Assembly: GCA_043228905.1 (NCBI GenBank)
Contig: JBHGNT010000001.1
Span: 17,856,001 to 17,920,000, forward strand
Reading direction: 5' to 3'
DNA: 64,000 bases
From: Azolla caroliniana
Lineage: Eukaryota > Polypodiophyta
Shown here: positions 31,201 to 38,972 of the stretch, piece by piece
Layout: every line of letters begins with the position of its first letter
Numbering within the stretch: the stretch's first letter is position 1
Translations under genes and position numbers: made by a program
Notes under the pieces: generated by a model
What the model was told of the DNA's origin: nothing
Databases searched by the model: none
The model's input: only the letters and a program-made list of their open reading frames with translations

Positions 31201-32361
31201 AAAGGGAAGGAGCACCTGGTATGCCGGTTGAAGAAGAGCCTTTACGGACTGAAGCAGGCTCCCCGGCAATGGTACCAGAAATTCGACTCCTTCATGACCG
31301 ACGAAGGGTACCTCAAAACGCAGTCTGACCACTGCGTGTTTGTGAAGAAGTTCGAAGGAGGAGACTTCCTAATACTCCTCCTGTACGTGGACGACATGTT
31401 GATCGTCGGACGGGACCAGGTCAAGATACGGATGCTGAAGAAGGCTCTTCACCGAACCTTCTCAATGAAGGACTTGGGTCCGGCGAGGCAAATACTAGGG
31501 ATGCATATCATCCGGGACCGGAAGAAGAAGCAGTTGTGGCTGTCACAGGAGAAGTACGTGACGAAGGTGCTTCACCGGTTCAACATGTCGGAAGCAAGAC
31601 CGGTCGGATCGACCCTCCCGGCAAACTGCAAGCTGTCCAACAAGCAAAGTCCCAAGACAAAGGCTGAAAAGGAGGATATGATGAAAGTGCCATATGCCTC
31701 AGCCGTCGGGAGCTTGATGTACGCCATGGTGTGTACGAGACCGGACATCGGATATGCAGTCGGAGTGGTGAGCCGGTACATGAGCAATCCCGGCAAAGAG
31801 CATTGGAACGCGGCCAAGTGGATACTCCGATACCTGAAGGGCACGGCAAACGTGTGCCTCCGATTCGGCTCCGGTAAGCCCGAACTCGACGGCTTCACCG
31901 ATTCGGATATGTCGGCTGATGCAGATACCAGCCGGTCCACATCAGGGTATGTGATGACGTATGCAGGGGGAGCAGTTTCGTGGCAGTCGAGGCTGCAGAA
32001 GACGGTTGCGTTGTCAACCACGGAGGCGGAGTACATGGCAGCTGTTGAAGCCGGCAAGGAAATAATATGGATGAAGGACTTCATTAGAGAGCTCGGTATC
32101 CGGCAGGAGGAGTACCGACTCTACTGCGACAGTCAGAGTGCAATCCACCTTGCGAAGAACGCGGCCTATCACTCCCGGACGAAGCACATCCAGCGAAGAT
32201 ATCACTGGATCCGGGAAAGGATAGAAGACAAGGAGTTCGTGCTGACGAAGATCCACACGGACGAGAACGGGTCGGATATGCTGACCAAGGTGCTCACACC
32301 CGACAAGCTGGAAGCATGCCGGAAGAGGATCGGATTGGAGAGACATCCCATGCCGAAGTGA
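28285..32361 (+). CDS. Copia B gag-pol polyprotein
   Basis: A single 1358-residue frame. I chose ATG 28285 (MEGGSSGQPG) because it follows the PBS; the frame is open further upstream but has no better ATG. Domains: Gag (about 1-230), CCHC zinc knuckle CFHCGKPGHFRKNC (233-246), aspartic protease DSGAS (Asp320), integrase HHCC region (about 445-490) and catalytic core with Asp509, Asp571 and Glu606. Then follow an acidic linker (about 770-815), RT with YVDD at 1034-1037, and RNase H with FTDSD (about 1204), TTEAEYMA and CDSQSAIH. All expected catalytic residues are present. The order PR-INT-RT-RH is the Ty1/copia signature. It ends at TGA just before the polypurine tract. The single frame implies that the Gag:Pol ratio is set by processing or by other means. 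Confidence 0.97.
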   Translation: MEGGSSGQPGMMVLNAQNYADWKIKMEDLLIVRDLYEPIDRSEIPKGVLESEWKLLNRKAVATIRQYVDVSVLQHVANDTNAYEMWKKLSGLYERKNALNRTSLMRKIVNLKYRDGESMVEHVSTFMGFVNQLAAIKFPLEDAMQAIILMCTLPDSWENLVVTLSTSCTEDNLSLQTVKTSILNEEARRRDKEPASDSKALLTESDRGRQWNRSPQRREKSGTRSRSRGRPTCFHCGKPGHFRKNCRHYRKDNGADDTDSKKSPERNGAYRGATDRRGSDRRGQDRKGTTALAASEEEIMLITEEGELNIAGDETTWVVDSGASFHLTPERRYFSSYTAGEHGCVRMGNEGTCRIAGIGDVWLTTPTGCKMLLKNVRHVPEVRLNLISAGRLDDEGYTGSIQNGVMKFSKGSLIVARARKDNTLYLMNARLCPEELNVAADTAGELWHKRLCHMSEKGMKRLAEDNLIPVKHVHLEKCTDCLAGKQNRTSFHSRPPTRRNAPLELVHTDVCQVETKSHGGAQYFVTFIDDHSRRLWTAPMKTKDQVLSVFKELHARVERESGKKLKAIRADNGGEYRGQFQEYCRSKGIRLEFTVPKTPELNGLAERMNRTIMERVRSMLAHAKLPKGFWAEAMSTATYVINRSPSVPLDGDTPQRVWTGREVSYRHLKVFGCLAYVHVAKDRRGKLDPKTRPCIFLGYGDDEFGYRVWDPVDKKIFRSRDIIFMENKTLADWESEKKMKSSKSTGEDQLYGEQSRPARDRLALEDPAEDGEETEPAEEDENDTGTGPDPEMDSDEEEESEEPVTEAPERRYPLRERRAPRRFPEPEHVLLTDEGEPESFEEAKHDTQSRRWLSAMQDEMDSLHENHTYELVELPKGKRALRNKWVFKLKPGDAGNPPRYKARIVVKGFQQKKGVDFDEIFAPVVKMTSIRTVLSIAASMDLEVEQMDVKTAFLHGDLEEEIYMQQPEGFEKKGKEHLVCRLKKSLYGLKQAPRQWYQKFDSFMTDEGYLKTQSDHCVFVKKFEGGDFLILLLYVDDMLIVGRDQVKIRMLKKALHRTFSMKDLGPARQILGMHIIRDRKKKQLWLSQEKYVTKVLHRFNMSEARPVGSTLPANCKLSNKQSPKTKAEKEDMMKVPYASAVGSLMYAMVCTRPDIGYAVGVVSRYMSNPGKEHWNAAKWILRYLKGTANVCLRFGSGKPELDGFTDSDMSADADTSRSTSGYVMTYAGGAVSWQSRLQKTVALSTTEAEYMAAVEAGKEIIWMKDFIRELGIRQEEYRLYCDSQSAIHLAKNAAYHSRTKHIQRRYHWIRERIEDKEFVLTKIHTDENGSDMLTKVLTPDKLEACRKRIGLERHPMPK

Positions 32362-32371
32362 AGGGGGAGTT
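32362..32371 (+). other. Polypurine tract of copia B
   Basis: AGGGGGAGTT directly between the gag-pol stop and the 3' LTR. Confidence 0.85.
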
Positions 32372-32969
32372 TGTTGGGATTACGGTCCCTTCGGATGGGA
32401 TGGTCGGATCCGGTTTCGGTTTCGGATCCGGATGACGAAGACCCCGGTTTCGGCACCGGATGACGAATGTACCCGGAGAGCGATCCGGATGCAGGGACAT
32501 ATCTGTGAATATGTTCGCTATGGGCCCCTGAGGCTACAGTTGTAAATAGCCCAAAGTCATATAAGTATAAATATGACTTAGGGCAAACAGTTTTATAGTT
32601 GCTGATCTTTTTCTGTTTTTCCACTTTAGAGGAGTGAAGAGAGAAAGCAGCCGTGAGAGAGAGAGAGAGAGAGAGATAGAGCGCGAGAGAGGAAGAGGTA
32701 GACGCCTCTGTGTATTTCCGCCGCCTGTGGTGAGGACAGCGAGCTCAAGGTCGTCGCCTTGCAGCTCGCCATTGTATACTTCTCTGTATAGTGTTGGTTT
32801 GGAGTCTCGTACTCCCGTGGTTTTTCCCATCTAGGGTTTTCCACGTTAATCCCTGTGTAAACGCGTCTCGTGTATTTCTTCTTTTGGTTCCTATTTTCTG
32901 CTCCATTGATCCGCGATTACTCGGTTGTGGCCGAGCGAAGAAGGTGAATCCAAGCGGTGATTCCCAACA
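32372..32969 (+). repeat. 3' LTR of copia B (598 bp)
   Basis: Same length and structure as the 5' LTR. The two differences seen are CCG to CTG in U3 (near 32504) and GGCG to GGTG (near 32730). The TSD TAACT follows. Confidence 0.96.
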
Positions 32970-33979
32970 TAACTCAACGCGGAAAGAGCTTAAAACTTGT
33001 TATTAGGGAGACCATGGCTAAGAATGGCACATATAAAGCAAAATTGCCAGAAGAACGTCATTACCTTCCGTAGAGGAAAGACAAAAGTGCGGGTCTCGAC
33101 CCAACCACGCGCGGGTACAAGTAAAGAGCTAACACCGCTATATGTAGAGAGCATAGACATGTTTGACGGATTAGAAGATGACAAAGTCAACTGATACCTA
33201 GATGAACATCTGAAGATAGTTCCATTATTTGAAGTAGATGTCATCGAAGTTGTCAAACCGTACGTCATGCACGTAGAGGAAGTCCTTAACGAGCCCGATC
33301 GGGAGGCGATCTAAGAACTGCGACAAGCACAAGAATCGCTAGAACGGGAAATGGCGGTATCTCAACAAGTGAAGGCATCTCAGCTAGAAGAGGTGGACCT
33401 TGGGACTGGCGAAGCACGAAGAACAGTGTACGTGGCAAAGGAAATGCCCTTGGATGAGAATAAAGCAACAATGGAACTACTCAAAGAATTTCGAGATGTG
33501 TTCGCCTGGTCATACGAAGATATGTGAGCATTGGATACCCAACTATACCAACATCAAATACACCTCAGCAAGGACATGAAACCAGTAGTGCAACGATGGT
33601 ATCGGATGAACCCGAATTATGCAAGCTGATGAAGGTCGGGTTTATCTGACTAGTGAAACAAGCAACATGGCTGAGTCTGATTGTTGTCATCCCAAAGAAG
33701 AATGGCAAGCCGGTGTATTACGCGAGCCGGAAACTCCCGAAGGCAGAACATAATTATTCTACAATAGAGAGACAAGCCCTCGGAATGATATATAGCGTCA
33801 CAAAGTATCGACACTATCTGTTAGGACGCAAGTTTTCGTTCCATGTGGACCATTCCGTGCTAGTATATTTGGTATCCAAGGCATCACTAACCGGTAAATT
33901 AGCACGGTGGACATTATTGCTGCAAGAATTCGAATTTGAAATATTCCACCGATCGGGAGTACAACACATGGTGGCGGAC
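32970..33979 (+). pseudogene. Gypsy-1 protease end, pol linker and RNase H; RT core deleted
   Basis: MLLGRPWL near 32997 is the motif at the protease C-terminus. The linker EVDLGTGEARRTVYVAKEMP with REFRDVFAWSYEDM (33388-33525) and YRMNPNYAS precede RT in plant gypsy. At about 33710, IVVIPKKNGK joins directly to PVYYASRKLPKAEHNYSTIE of RNase H, so the RT palm with its catalytic motif has been deleted. RNase H runs to HMVAD at 33979, where copia C is inserted, and resumes in phase at 45538. Confidence 0.85.
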
Positions 33980-34202
33980 TGTTGGGAAAACAGTCCCTTC
34001 GGATGGGATCTGGTTATGAATGAAGAGGACCCCGTGAGAACCGGAAGAGAAGACATATTTGTAAATATGTTTTGAGTAAGCCCATTGAGGCTATATTTGT
34101 AAATAGCCCTAAGTTCATATAAGTATAAATATGACTTAGGGCAATCACTTTTTTGTGGTGTGGAGTGGTTGCCATATTGTTGTTCAATGATAACTATTGT
34201 AT

Positions 34203-34234
<32 letters not shown>

Positions 34235-34380
34235 CAAAGTTATACTCTGTTTTAACCGTCGGTTGGTGAAGATATAGAGCAGAAGGTCGTTGCCTCCGAG
34301 TCTCTGAGTGTATCTTTCCTATATATAGTGATAGCTTGGAGCCTGTGGGCTCCCGTGGTTATTCCCATTAGGGTTTTCCA
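33980..34380 (+). repeat. Truncated 5' LTR of copia C
   Basis: It matches 44965-45420 (U3, the AGTATAAATATGACTTAGGG promoter and the (GA)n tract at 34203-34228) but stops at GGGTTTTCCA and passes straight into gag. The join has CCATTAGGG repeated on both sides (34365-34373 and 34378-34386). About 110 bp of LTR, the PBS and the first gag codons are missing. Confidence 0.88.
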
Positions 34381-36083
34381 TTAGGGATATGTTGGTGGTT
34401 AAAGATCTTTGGTTGCCGGTTCAGTTCGGGGAGAAGAGACCGGATAAGATCGACACCACAGTGTGGGAGGTGACGCACATGAAGTAGACGGCATACATCT
34501 AGTGCTTCATCGACATGAGCCTGTACAACAACTTCAAGTAAGAGAGCAAGGCTCATGAACTCTGGGAGAAGATCGGCATCATGCTCCCGAACAAGAATGT
34601 CGTTAATCGCGTTTCTTTATTCCAGAAGCTAGTGAGGCTCCGGTACTAGAACGGCTTCAGTATGGCGGAGCACATGAATGCCTTCCAGGGGATGATACAT
34701 CAAGCAGCCTCGTTGGAAGTACCTCTCGACCATGAGGTACTCGCATTGCTCCTACTCAATTCCCTCCCGGATAGTTGGGAGACATTAGTTGTCATGTTGG
34801 GCAACACCGGGCCGGAAGGAAAGCAATTGTCCCTAGCAAGAGTCAAGTCAAGATTGCTGGATGAAGAAGCTCGCCAGAAGGACCGGGAGTCTAGAACCAA
34901 TTCGAAGGCTTTGGTCACAGAAGATGACGACAGTCGGGGAAGAGGCCGGTATTGGAGTCCCCAAAACTAGGACAAATCGGGAATGAGGTCGAACTCAAGG
35001 GGGAGGCCTACTTACTTCTATTGTGGGAAGTCGGGGCACTTCCAGAAGAACTGTCGGCATTTCCAGAAAGAGAAAGGAACCGGCACCACCAATTCGCAGT
35101 AGAGTTCGGACCGAAACGGTTCAGACCGGATCGGAAAAGAACGTTGGCAATAGCGACAAGTGAAGAAGAACTGATGCTCATTACTGAGGAGAATGAGTTA
35201 AACCTTGTCGGCGACGAGACAACGTGGGTTGTCGATTCTAGAGCGTCATTCCACCTGACACCGGATCGGAAAGGCCTCTCATCCTACACAGCCGGAGATC
35301 ATGGTTGTGTCCGGGTGGGGAATGAAGGTACATGCTGAATTGTCGTCATTGGAGATGTGTTGTAGACAACATCAACCGGATGCAAGTTAATGTTGAAGGA
35401 TGTCCGACACATTCCGGAGGTTCGACTGAACTTGATATTAGCTGGTCGGCTAGATGATGAAGGTTACATGGGTAGCATCCAAAATGGAGTCATGAAGTTT
35501 AGCAAAGGGAGCCTGATTGTAGCTCGAGCCTAGAAGACCAACACACTGTACTTGATGGATGCCTAGATATGCTGGGAAGAAGTGAACGTTGCATTCGACA
35601 CTACCGGTGAGCTGTGGCACAAGAGACTGTGTCACATGAGTTAGAAGGGGATGAAGAGAATTGCTGAAGACAATCTCATTCTGGTGAAGGACATGCAACT
35701 TGAGAAGTGCACTGATTGCTTGGTGGGCAAGCAAAACCGATCTCCTTCCAGTCAAGACCACTGATGAGACGGAATGCACCACTGGAGCTGGTGCATACCG
35801 ATGTGTGTCAAGTGCACACGAAGTCACATGCTAGATCGCAGTACTTCGTGACATTCATAGATGATCACAGTCGGAAGCTGTGGGTCTCACCATTGAAGAC
35901 GAAGGATCAGGTGCTATCCATCTTCAAGGAACTCCACACAAGAGTGGAAAGAGAAATTAGCCGGAAGCTGAAGGCGGTTCGAGCGGACAACGAAGGAGAA
36001 TACCACGGGCTGTTCGAGGAGTATTGTCGGTCGAAGGGAATCCGACTCAAATTCACCATGCCAAAGACGCTGGAATTGAACGG
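34381..36083 (+). pseudogene. Copia C gag, protease and first part of integrase
   Basis: Gag enters at DMLVVKDLWLPVQFGEKRPD and includes the stretch open at 34662-34970. The zinc knuckle reads YCGKSGHFQKNC near 35020, with the first Cys changed to Tyr as in copia A. The protease is VVDSRASFHL near 35230, with Gly of the DSG triad replaced by Arg. Integrase has LVHTDVCQV, VRADNEGEY (one Gly changed to Glu) and ends at ...LELNG where gypsy-2 is inserted. Stops at 34486, 34540, 34648, 35099 and 35336 and frameshifts near 35745 make it non-coding. Confidence 0.85.
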
Positions 36084-36800
36084 TGTCGTGAAGAAAACCG
36101 CCCACAAGAGGAATCGGAGGAACAAGGCGTGGGAAACGGCTCTACACACACACGCGCGCCAAGAAGTACCTAAGGACGAAGTAGGTACATACGAGGATCC
36201 TAGGTGGGCAGATTCGGTTGGTATGCAGTTAATGCCAAACGGCCTCTTGACGGGCTATAAAAGGAAGAGGAAGAATAGAAGTCGGACATCTCCCGCGGAG
36301 AGGACGAAGTGCTGCCGAACCGATTTCGGAGCCTCTCTCTCACTCCAGCTCTCTCTGTCTTCTGCTCCATCGCGTACCTGTGCAGGTTTCGAGGAGGCTT
36401 GCGCTGTTCCGTGGAACGCCCCGAGTGCGTCCTGCAGCACCTCCGACCTGTTTTCCCTTTCTGTGCGTCGCGACATATAGGGGTCGGCAGCTGTTCGCCG
36501 CCCTGTTCGTTTTCGTTAGTATCTATTTTGTGCCCCACCGTGGGTTGTAATACTTTAGTCTGTTATTTTCTTGCGTTCATAAGCACATATCTCTCGTTGT
36601 TGCGTCCATCTGCGTCGGCGTCTATTTGTGATCTCTGTTTGTTGGGCCGTGTCCCTGTGCAATCGTCGGTTCTGCGCAATCGGATCTTCGGTTCTGTGTA
36701 ATCGGGTCTCTCTCTCTTACTCCTCTCTCTCTTGCTCTTCGGTTCGAGACCCCCGTGGTCCCTCCTCCTTTCTACACGCAAGGGCGTAGCAACCCCGACA
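36084..36800 (+). repeat. 5' LTR of gypsy-2 (717 bp)
   Basis: It starts TGTCGTGAAGAAAACCG and ends GCAACCCCGACA. A TATA box lies at GGGCTATAAAAGG (36253-36265), followed by pyrimidine-rich leader text. The end segment (GGTTCGAGACCCCCGTGGTCC) is recognisable in the gypsy-F LTR. Confidence 0.96.
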
Positions 36801-36803
36801 TCT

Positions 36804-36821
36804 TGGTGAACCCGACGTGAA
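36804..36821 (+). other. Primer-binding site of gypsy-2
   Basis: TGGTGAACCCGACGTGAA, three bases after the LTR, shared with gypsy-D and gypsy-J. It ends a tRNA-complement-like TGG. I did not identify the tRNA with confidence. Confidence 0.82.
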
Positions 36822-36843
36822 AGAGGCGGCAGAAAAGTAGGAA

Positions 36844-38970
36844 ATGAAGGGGGCGGATCTTGCAGAGGCCATGGCTTCGGCCGTGGATCGGATAGTAAGC
36901 GCGCGCGAGGGCACCGGCGCCCTCGATAGAGCTATTGAGGCGGTCGTCGGAACGATCGGTCGATTCACCGGAAAAGATGCCACGAAGTACCTGGCGTCCT
37001 ACGGTGCGGAAATGTTAATGCGGGACATTCCGGAAGACAGGCGTCTTGCCGGTTTTCCCCGAGTGGCGATGCCGAGCATTCACGCGGAGGTGCTCGAGGT
37101 GCGGGCGGAGAGCCGTACCTGGGAGGAGTTCGAAGGTCGGCTCCTGGAGAAATACGGACTGGACGACGCGCTCCGGCTTTCGAAGCGAAGCTTCATGGAG
37201 TGGGTGGAGTCTCCCGGGAAAGGAAGGAATGCGTCGGCACTCCTCCGGGAGTTCGAGGAGAACTTCGCGCGCCTTTCGGCGCTTGACAGGATGGTCCTGG
37301 ATACAAGCCGGGTCCTGCTGTTCGTCAAATCGGTTGACGAGAGGGATCGGAGTCACGTGGGCGCCCTGCTAGAAACCGAAGACGGGCTGACAGCCGACTG
37401 GGCGGCGGTCAAGAGAGCCTGCGGCCGTTTCGACAAACGGCGAGAATGGGAGGATGACAGAGCAACCGGTTCGGGCTCAGTCGCGGCGAGGAAACTCGAG
37501 CCGGCGCAGCCGGTGCGAAGGGAAGAGACTCGGGAGTGGCTGGAATCCGGTTCAGCTCCGACCGGCGTGATCAGAGGCTCGACTGGAGGAGCTGCGTTGG
37601 AGGAACTGACGAGGGCGATAAAAGACCTCCAAATCGCACAGGCCCGCAGAGAAGACGGAGGACCTGCTCGTGACCGACGGCCGGCGGCAGGGAACAGGTG
37701 CATGTGGTGCGACGGGGTCGGCCACATCCGAAAAGACTGCGGCGATTTTGCAGAGGCGCTGAGGAACCGGGTGGTGTACCTATGGGAAGGCCGGGTTCAC
37801 GCCAACGACACGAGAAGGGCCCTAAACCGAAACGACGGGCGAGGCGGAATGAAGAGGTTGATGGAAGAGGCGGCGGCCCGACATGCGGAAACCGTCCACT
37901 ACTCGGCGTCGGCCGGTATTCGAGTCGGGGGCGGCGAGGCCCGAAAGGAAAGCAAAGCCGGATTCTGGCCGACGATGCTGGGAGGCCTTGCCGGTGCAGG
38001 GCTTAAAAGGGAGGAATCGGACCGTGCGGAGAAACGGGTACGGGAGATGACCGGGTGGAGCGACCCGGTCGAGGAAAAGACGGGCTTCGTGGAAGCCGCT
38101 TGCCGGAACTACGAGGCTCTGGTAGAAGAGAAGCGGGTGGGGAAACCCGGGACGACCGGGCCCTCACAACGATACGAGACCCGGTCCGGGCCACGACGGG
38201 ACGAAGCCGGCGGGGCCGGTACGCAAGATAAACCCCAGAAGGGCGGGTACCGTCTGGGGACGGAGATAGAAAGAACCACGGACTTACGAAAGGTCCTGGA
38301 GGAACGGATCCTCGACAGCAAGGTGGAGTTGTCGCTACGGGAGGTGCTGGGAATCGCCAAGAAGGAGTTCCACGACTCCATCGTGGACTTGGTGAAACGG
38401 AAGAGGCTGTCAACGGAGACAGAACCGGAAAGACCGGTAGAGGTGCGGACGACGCACCTGGACGACATGGCGCTGAAAGACGAGTGGGCGGAGAGCCACT
38501 ATTCGCGGCCACACTGGGCCCGAGCGACCACGGAAACCCCGGTAAAGATCGGCGATGTCCAGGAACCGGTAGTAGCTTTGGTGGACCACGGATCGGAAAT
38601 CAACCTGATGTCCATGGACTTCTATAAGAAGGGCAAATGGCCGATCAACACCAAGCACGGGTGGAAGATAAGGGCGGCGACGCGCGCCACCGAGGAACTT
38701 CACGGGGCCTGCCCGAATGTACGGGTCAAGATCGGCGATGTCGAGATAGACCAGCACTTCTTCGTGCAGGAGTCGTCATCGCACCCCGTCATACTGGGAG
38801 AGCCGTACATCACGGCGGCTCGAATGGAGACCAAGGTGCTGGACAACGGTTCGGCCTATGCGCGGGTCAAGAGCCAGGACGGGCGCCATTCGGTCCAGTT
38901 TTTGACGGTTAGGCCGAACCACGAGCGTAACCGCGACTCCCTCGGTTCCGATAACCGAGAGGATTTTTAG
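36844..38970 (+). CDS. Gypsy-2 Gag-protease
   Basis: A 708-residue frame from ATG 36844 to TAG 38968-38970. Residues 1-250 are a helical capsid-like region (AEAMASAVDRIVSAREGTGA..., EFEENFARLSALDRMV). The zinc knuckle CMWCDGVGHIRKDC is at 286-299. The retropepsin-like domain near the end has VALVDHGSEINLM, with Asp581-His-Gly-Ser instead of the usual Asp-Thr/Ser-Gly, and a hydrophobic flap/ILG-like part (SHPVILGEPYIT). Gypsy-D shares the motif, so His is a family trait and not a chance change. The frame ends GAT TTT TAG, overlapping the pol frame by 16 bases. Gag packages RNA; the protease is expected to mature the products. Confidence 0.94.
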   Translation: MKGADLAEAMASAVDRIVSAREGTGALDRAIEAVVGTIGRFTGKDATKYLASYGAEMLMRDIPEDRRLAGFPRVAMPSIHAEVLEVRAESRTWEEFEGRLLEKYGLDDALRLSKRSFMEWVESPGKGRNASALLREFEENFARLSALDRMVLDTSRVLLFVKSVDERDRSHVGALLETEDGLTADWAAVKRACGRFDKRREWEDDRATGSGSVAARKLEPAQPVRREETREWLESGSAPTGVIRGSTGGAALEELTRAIKDLQIAQARREDGGPARDRRPAAGNRCMWCDGVGHIRKDCGDFAEALRNRVVYLWEGRVHANDTRRALNRNDGRGGMKRLMEEAAARHAETVHYSASAGIRVGGGEARKESKAGFWPTMLGGLAGAGLKREESDRAEKRVREMTGWSDPVEEKTGFVEAACRNYEALVEEKRVGKPGTTGPSQRYETRSGPRRDEAGGAGTQDKPQKGGYRLGTEIERTTDLRKVLEERILDSKVELSLREVLGIAKKEFHDSIVDLVKRKRLSTETEPERPVEVRTTHLDDMALKDEWAESHYSRPHWARATTETPVKIGDVQEPVVALVDHGSEINLMSMDFYKKGKWPINTKHGWKIRAATRATEELHGACPNVRVKIGDVEIDQHFFVQESSSHPVILGEPYITAARMETKVLDNGSAYARVKSQDGRHSVQFLTVRPNHERNRDSLGSDNREDF

Positions 38971-38972
38971 AG
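38961..38972 (+). promoter_or_regulatory. Candidate -1 programmed frameshift site of gypsy-2
   Basis: GGATTTTTAGAG contains the gag-protease stop TAG. The pol frame is open from 38955 (after TAA 38952-38954), so any shift must occur in 38955-38970, exactly where the T5 run lies. A -1 slip of the P-site TTT onto the preceding TTT gives TTA GAG, and the new frame reads LERAAKAWG. Gypsy-D has the same 12-mer and a similar downstream peptide (LERTIEAWG). It is not a canonical X-XXY-YYZ heptamer, so slippage on a stop codon is the implied mode. Confidence 0.65.

Larger units (their letters stand above)
27658..32969 (+). mobile_element. Intact young Ty1/copia element (copia B)
   Basis: LTRs of 598 bp each (27658-28255 and 32372-32969) differ at only two sites by eye, both C-to-T at CpG. 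The 5-bp TSD TAACT is perfect (27653-27657 and 32970-32974). PBS, polypurine tract and one uninterrupted gag-pol frame are all present, so it is the best candidate for an autonomous, recently active element here. It is inserted in gypsy-1, between gag and the end of protease. Confidence 0.97.

Noticed and set aside
30534-31332. Long antisense ORFs opposite copia B and G gag-pol (up to 185 codons)
   Set aside because: They mirror the codon structure of the sense frame and are Ser/Pro/Leu-rich shadows with no independent support.
36200-36700. Protein-coding ORFs inside the gypsy-2 LTRs (both strands, up to 130 codons)
   Set aside because: They recur identically at 42647-43148 because the LTRs are identical, have no domain, and come from GC-rich, pyrimidine-rich LTR sequence.
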